The position numbers and the translations under genes are program-made. From Lachnospiraceae bacterium (GTDB lineage: Bacteria > Bacillota > Clostridia > Lachnospirales > Lachnospiraceae): a stretch of DNA of 64,000 nucleotides. Under the pieces are notes generated by a model, which did not search any database, was not told the origin of the DNA, and was given only the letters and a program-made list of their open reading frames with translations. Positions 59,615-64,000 of the stretch are shown piece by piece (the first letter of the stretch is position 1; every line of letters begins with the position of its first letter). The DNA is taken from contig JAGPKJ010000002.1 of assembly GCA_018053995.1 (NCBI GenBank), positions 5,772-69,771 of the forward strand. Reading direction: 5' to 3'.

Positions 59615-61027
59615 ATGAGAAAGACAAAGATTATCTGCACGATGGGACCGGCAGTAGACAGTGATGAAATGATTGAAGCGCTCATAAAAGCCGGCATGGA
59701 CTGCGCGAGATTTAATTTTTCACATGGAGATCATGCAGAGCAGAAGGCACGTATAAAGCGTGTCCGCAAGATCAGTGCGAAACTTAAGACATTTGTAGCT
59801 ATACTTCTTGATACAAAAGGACCTGAGATAAGACTTAAGGATTTTGAGAATGGTCGTGTGACGCTTACCGAAGGACAAGAGTTCATACTCGATAACGATC
59901 AGGAGACTCCGGGAAATGAAAAGCGATGTGGAATCTCATATCCGGATCTTTGCAAATGCGTTGAGCCTGGAACTAAGATACTTATTGACGATGGCAAGAT
60001 CGCTATGGAAGTTAAAAAGACAACTAATGATTCTATCATAAGTGTTGTACTAAATGGTGGGGAAGTCAGCAATCATAAGAGCCTCAATGTGCCCGATGTA
60101 AGCATCCCGATGGAATTCATAAGTGAGACTGACAGGTCGGATCTTTTATTTGGAATAGAGGAAGGTATTGATTTTGTAGCTGCGTCATTTACCAGAAGCG
60201 CAACAGACGTTAATGAAGTACGTAAGCTTCTTGATGACAATGGCGGAAGCAAGATCAAGATCATCGGTAAGATAGAGAACAAGCAGGGTATCGATAATCT
60301 TCAGGATATCGTAGATGCCAGCGATGGGATAATGGTAGCGCGTGGAGACATGGGTGTTGAACTTGAATTTGAGAAGGTTCCGGCAGTTCAGAAGCGCATA
60401 ATCTCATCATGTAACGCAGCAGGTAAGATTGCGGTCACAGCAACGCAGATGCTTGATTCGATGATCTCGAATCCGCGTCCTACAAGAGCAGAGGTTTCCG
60501 ATGTTGCGAATGCGGTCTATGACGAGACTACGGCTATCATGCTCTCAGGCGAAACGGCAGCAGGAAAGTATCCTATCGAGGCCGTCACAGCAATGGCGAA
60601 GATCGCTGAAGAGACTGAGAAATCGATAAACTATAATACGACAAAAAGAAGAAATGCATGCATGGTCGCAAGAGACCGCGGCACTACATTATGCAAATCA
60701 GCAACTATCGCAGCTATGGAGCTTGACGCTAAGGCGATTGTTGTAAAGACTATATCGGGTTATACGGCACGAGTAGTATCAGAGTTCCGTCCTTCATGCC
60801 CGATCATCGCGCTCACAGTTGATGCAGTCGGCAGAGATCAGCTTAAGCTTGCATGGGGTGTGGATCCGTATCCGTCAATAATGATATCAGATGCAGATGA
60901 ACTCTTTGCAGATGCTGAAGAGAAAGTGCTTAACGAAAAGATACTGAAAAAGGGTGATATCGTTGTCATCATTGCAGGAACAGGTCATGATGGAGTGTCA
61001 GATACGATGAGGATCGTGCAGTTGTGA
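59615..61027 (+). CDS. pyk: Pyruvate kinase
   Basis: A 470-residue glycolytic enzyme that makes pyruvate and ATP from PEP and ADP. Marks are TKIICTMGPAVDSDEMI, DTKGPEIRL, the active-site IGKIENKQGIDNLQDIVDAS (catalytic Lys) and VARGDMGVELEFE. The extra C-terminal PEP-utiliser domain of some Gram-positive enzymes is absent. AGAGGAAG precedes the ATG. Its pyruvate feeds PFOR. Confidence 0.98.
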   Translation: MRKTKIICTMGPAVDSDEMIEALIKAGMDCARFNFSHGDHAEQKARIKRVRKISAKLKTFVAILLDTKGPEIRLKDFENGRVTLTEGQEFILDNDQETPGNEKRCGISYPDLCKCVEPGTKILIDDGKIAMEVKKTTNDSIISVVLNGGEVSNHKSLNVPDVSIPMEFISETDRSDLLFGIEEGIDFVAASFTRSATDVNEVRKLLDDNGGSKIKIIGKIENKQGIDNLQDIVDASDGIMVARGDMGVELEFEKVPAVQKRIISSCNAAGKIAVTATQMLDSMISNPRPTRAEVSDVANAVYDETTAIMLSGETAAGKYPIEAVTAMAKIAEETEKSINYNTTKRRNACMVARDRGTTLCKSATIAAMELDAKAIVVKTISGYTARVVSEFRPSCPIIALTVDAVGRDQLKLAWGVDPYPSIMISDADELFADAEEKVLNEKILKKGDIVVIIAGTGHDGVSDTMRIVQL

Positions 61028-61156
61028 CAAATACTGTCAGCTATGATAAAGACTGAATTTCAATGACAATGATTGATTATACAGTTAGGGAATGGATTGA
61101 GATCGTAAAATGATATATAGTATGGATCGTGGAACTTAGAATCAACAGAAACAGCT

Positions 61157-61196
61157 GAGGCCAAGGGCGGTAATTCACCCAAGGCCGTTTTTTTAG
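61157..61196 (+). terminator. Terminator after pyk
   Basis: GGCC-AA-GGG and CCC-AA-GGCC pair with an A-A internal loop, followed by seven T. Confidence 0.75.
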
Positions 61197-61313
61197 AGCG
61201 GCAGATCAGACGGAATCTCAGTTATCAGAAACGCTGATAAGATTGGTGATACTATCAGTGGTCATCGTTTATCTGCCATAAACTGGATCAATATGAAAGA
61301 GAGGAAATAAATT

Positions 61314-62204
61314 ATGTGGTTTTGGTTATCACTTATCGCTATTCTTTGCTGGAGCGGTTCTGATATATTGTCAAAAGCGGGTTCGGCGCCCGAGGATGTG
61401 AACAGTCACTGGAAGATGGTTATGTCAGTTGGTTTTATCATGGGCATTCACGCTACGATAGAAGTCATCCGTGGAGTTCCGTTTGGGCTAAAAGATATTC
61501 TTATATATCTGCCGGTATCGTTTCTTTATATATTTGCAATGGTTCTTGGATATGTAGGACTTCGCTATGTTGTTCTTTCGGATTCCACGCCTATATGCAA
61601 TTCATCAGGCGCGGTAGCGGCTCTTCTATGTTTTATTTTCCTTGGACAGAAGATGTCAAACATGCAGCTTATCGCAGTCTGCTGCATATCGTTCGGAATC
61701 TTCATGCTGTCAGTCTTTGAGAAGCAGGAGGATGAAAAGGTCAGAAAGATGTCAGGTATCGAGGTTGAAGATAAATATCGCAACAGTTTTATCGCGATAT
61801 GTTTCCCGATATTTTACTGCATCTTAGATGGACTGGGCACTTTTGCCGATGCGTTCGTACTCGACAGATATATAGCTGAGGAATCAGCAAATATAGCATA
61901 TGAGTATACATTTCTTATTCTTGCGGTCCTTGCTGCGATATATGTCGTAGGGATCAAGAAGGAAAAGATAAGCATTCCGAGGGAGACACCCAAGATCATC
62001 GCGGGACTCTGCGAGACAGGCGGGCAGTTCGCGTATATCTTTGCGATCGGTTCAAATGCGATCGTAGCTGCGCCTCTTATTTCCTCATATTGCATCTTCT
62101 CTGTTCTGTGGGCGCGCATCTTCCTGAAGGAGAAACTCACTAAGAAGCAGTATGCGATGATAATCATCGCGGTCATCGGAATCGTGATGCTGGGCGGGGA
62201 TTGA
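61314..62204 (+). CDS. EamA/DMT-family transporter
   Basis: A 296-residue drug/metabolite transporter with ten membrane segments in two EamA repeats: LCWSGSDILSKAGSAPED and VVLSDSTPICNSSGAVAAL in the first, TGGQFAYIFAIGSNAIVAAP in the second. A cytoplasmic loop between them is charged (EKQEDEKVRK). AGAGGAAA lies upstream of the ATG. Substrate unknown. Confidence 0.9.
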   Translation: MWFWLSLIAILCWSGSDILSKAGSAPEDVNSHWKMVMSVGFIMGIHATIEVIRGVPFGLKDILIYLPVSFLYIFAMVLGYVGLRYVVLSDSTPICNSSGAVAALLCFIFLGQKMSNMQLIAVCCISFGIFMLSVFEKQEDEKVRKMSGIEVEDKYRNSFIAICFPIFYCILDGLGTFADAFVLDRYIAEESANIAYEYTFLILAVLAAIYVVGIKKEKISIPRETPKIIAGLCETGGQFAYIFAIGSNAIVAAPLISSYCIFSVLWARIFLKEKLTKKQYAMIIIAVIGIVMLGGD

Positions 62205-62207
62205 TAT

Positions 62208-62296
62208 AAAAGTTGGCCAAATACAGGAACAAAAGTTGGCCGAATACAGGAATGAAAATTGGCCAAATACAGGAATAAAAGTTGGCCAAATGCTTG
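62208..62296. repeat. 22- to 24-bp tandem repeat with TTGGCCAA palindromes
   Basis: Units beginning AAAAGTTGGCCAAATACAGG start at 62208, 62231, 62255 and 62277. TTGGCCAA is intact in units 1, 3 and 4 (TTGGCCGA in unit 2). It begins 4 bases after the EamA stop codon. Confidence 0.85.
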
Positions 62297-62343
62297 AAAT
62301 CGCTTTATAACAGGGATAGAATAGTGCTATGAGGTGAATGAAA

Positions 62344-63615
62344 ATGAAGGAATATTTTCCGCGAATAGCCGATGAAGTTTTGGTAGAACGCCTTCAGTCA
62401 AAAGGGGCAGTACTTATAGAGGGACCAAAATGGTGCGGTAAAACAACGACAGCAAAACATATTGCCAAAAGTATGATCTCAATGGATCAGCCGGATCTTG
62501 CAAAGCAGTATCGTGAGATGGCGGATGTAAACCCACAGGGGCTGCTTCAGGGGGATATTCCGCATCTTATAGATGAATGGCAGCTTGCGCCAAACATATG
62601 GAACGCGATAAGATATGAAGTTGATCAGAGGGATGAGTTTGGACAGTTTATACTGACAGGATCAGCGGTTCCGGCAAAACTCGATATGTCTACACATTCG
62701 GGGACAGGGAGAATCTCACGGATGCGTATGAGACCAATGAGCTTATATGAATCACGTGAATCGTCAGGTCAGGTATCATTATCAGATATCTTTGCCGGAG
62801 GGACAGTATCAGGCAGTGATGATCATTCGTTGGAAGATATCGCATTTGAGATCTGTCGCGGCGGATGGCCGGGTGCAATAGGACGGCAGGAGAAAATTGC
62901 GTTAAGGCAGGCGATAGACTATTATGATGCGGTTGTCTCGGATGATGTCAGTCGTGTGGACGGTGTAAAGAGGGACAAGGAGAGAACAAAGAGCATCATG
63001 CGCTCATATGCCCGGAATATCGCGTCACAGGCTTCGTTTGAAACTATCAGACAGGATGTTATTTCAGGTGAAAGTGATTCATTTGACGCGGCAACGATGT
63101 ATTCGTATCTGAATGCACTGAGGGATATATTTGTTATTGAAGATTCCCCGTCATGGAATCCGAATCTGAGATCTAAAACAGCGATAAGAACTACAGATAC
63201 AAGATATTTTATTGATCCGTCGATAGGAGCAGCATCATTAGGTATAGGTCCGGCAGATCTTATGAATGATCTTAATACTATGGGTCTCTTATTTGAAAAT
63301 CTGGCAGTCCGTGATCTGCGTGTTTATGCGGAGATGCTGGATGGCACTGTCTACCATTTCAGGGATAAGAACGGACTGGAGTGTGATGCAGTACTTCATC
63401 TTCGAAATGGTTCATATGCACTTATAGAGGTAAAACTTGGTGGCGATGCACTTATAGAAGATGGTGCGAAAAATCTGTTGAAACTTGCTGAGAAGATTGA
63501 CACTACCAAAATGAAAGCACCGTCATTTCTGATGATATTATGCGCTAAAGCGCCATTTGCATATAGGCGTAAGGATGGAGTGATAATAGCTCCGATATCA
63601 TGTTTGAAGGCATGA
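62344..63615 (+). CDS. DUF4143 / AAA_14 ATP-binding protein
   Basis: A 423-residue ATPase of the AAA_14-DUF4143 type. Walker A GPKWCGKTTTAKH, Walker B HLIDEWQLAP, sensor ILTGSAVP, then the DUF4143 domain from about residue 190 with a nuclease-like ending (DKNGLECDAVLHLRNGSYAL then IEVKLGGD). The D..E.K pattern resembles PD-(D/E)XK folds. Function is unknown; many copies per genome are common and links to mobile DNA are suspected. ATG 62344 fits GAGGTG; ATG 62338 is too close to it. Confidence 0.85.
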   Translation: MKEYFPRIADEVLVERLQSKGAVLIEGPKWCGKTTTAKHIAKSMISMDQPDLAKQYREMADVNPQGLLQGDIPHLIDEWQLAPNIWNAIRYEVDQRDEFGQFILTGSAVPAKLDMSTHSGTGRISRMRMRPMSLYESRESSGQVSLSDIFAGGTVSGSDDHSLEDIAFEICRGGWPGAIGRQEKIALRQAIDYYDAVVSDDVSRVDGVKRDKERTKSIMRSYARNIASQASFETIRQDVISGESDSFDAATMYSYLNALRDIFVIEDSPSWNPNLRSKTAIRTTDTRYFIDPSIGAASLGIGPADLMNDLNTMGLLFENLAVRDLRVYAEMLDGTVYHFRDKNGLECDAVLHLRNGSYALIEVKLGGDALIEDGAKNLLKLAEKIDTTKMKAPSFLMILCAKAPFAYRRKDGVIIAPISCLKA

Positions 63616-63642
63616 TAATATAGTGATTGACGATAGAAACCA

Positions 63643-63679
63643 GAGAGTTCGGAATGAAAATTCCGGGCTCTTTTTTTAC
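63643..63679 (+). terminator. Terminator after the DUF4143 gene
   Basis: AGAG..CGGAAT pairs with ATTCCG..CTCT around GAAA, followed by seven T. Confidence 0.85.
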
Positions 63680-63782
63680 GCATAATTTACCTGTTTCTTA
63701 CCACACTGTGATTATATGTGGCGTCCTTCCGCGGTAATCTGTACTCGTACATCAAACAAATCAAAAAAGAGGAGAAAAGATT

Positions 63783-64000
63783 ATGAGAAAAGATCATTCG
63801 AAGAAAATCATCACAGTGATCGCAGCAGCAGTAATGGCGCTTTCACTGACAGCATGCGGTTCATCATCTGCGGCAGCGTCACAGGCATCATCACAGCCGG
63901 TACAGTCAGAGGCTCAGGCAGTAGAGACAACAGACGCAGCTCAGTCGGCAGCAGCGACAGATTCAGCAAGCAGTGTCGCAGCAGCGGATACATCAGCAGC
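63783..64000 (+). CDS. Lipoprotein, start only
   Basis: The gene runs off the window; 72 codons are visible. A lipoprotein signal peptide (two Lys, then ITVIAAAVMALSLTACGSS with the lipobox Cys) is followed by a linker rich in Ala, Ser, Gln and Thr. Such linkers tether solute-binding or sensor domains to the outer face of the membrane. AAGAGGAG is 8 bases before the ATG. The mature domain, and so the function, lies beyond the window. Confidence 0.85.
   Translation, partial: MRKDHSKKIITVIAAAVMALSLTACGSSSAAASQASSQPVQSEAQAVETTDAAQSAAATDSASSVAAADTSA

Overview
The window looks like chromosome of an anaerobic, low-to-medium GC Gram-positive bacterium of the class Clostridia, probably a gut or rumen Lachnospiraceae-type organism. 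The reasons are strong GGAGG-type ribosome sites, pyruvate:ferredoxin oxidoreductase (PFOR), [NiFe] and [FeFe] hydrogenases, a MurNAc PTS operon, and secreted proteins of the type common in that family. The species cannot be named from the sequence. TGA is an ordinary stop codon here. No rRNA or tRNA gene was seen.

Layout. 1-3953: thiamine salvage (thiM, thiE, a HAD phosphatase, thiD, tenA) behind an 85-bp tandem repeat. 4007-6204: an ArsR regulator, an ArsP-type permease and a Cys-rich thioredoxin. 6250-7470: a secreted-protein pseudogene interrupted only by two in-frame TGA codons. 7691-10644: a low-molecular-weight phosphatase, an acyltransferase and azlCD. 10645-13571: an AT-richer AAA-ATPase + TOPRIM cassette, probably anti-phage, flanked by two allelic copies of the azlD 3' end and of the intergenic DNA after it. 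13574-21516: a glycogen debranching enzyme, a MATE exporter, a LysR regulator and two paralogous GT-C-like membrane proteins. 21568-26896: MurNAc-peptide sugar uptake and breakdown (murR, murQ, PTS EIIBC, mupG, EIIA, an HPr).

26899-42119 is a minus-strand locus for an energy-converting, Mbh-like (group 4) [NiFe] hydrogenase. It runs large subunit, hypA, hypB, MrpE, F, G, DUF4040, MrpB, MrpC, MrpD/NuoN, NuoH, small subunit, ferredoxin subunit, hypF, then hypC, hypD, hypE and a NuoC-like subunit. The 700-bp gap before hypC holds ten copies of an ATACWGTAT palindrome in five pairs, each pair exactly 30 bp apart. A 2[4Fe-4S] ferredoxin, an IS3/IS150-type element, PFOR and a group-B-like [FeFe] hydrogenase follow (42910-51130). 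Together these make a hydrogen and ferredoxin region: PFOR reduces ferredoxin, and the two hydrogenases can reoxidise it, the membrane one with ion pumping.

51333-64000: a rhodanese-TtcA fusion, hemolysin III, a split chromate-type transporter, an AEC carrier, a FliB-like protein, GNAT, Dus, pyruvate kinase, an EamA exporter, a DUF4143 ATPase and the start of a lipoprotein. Gene ends and gaps are unusually rich in short tandem repeats (9 to 85 bp). A dispersed hairpin-bearing repeat recurs about ten times through the window.
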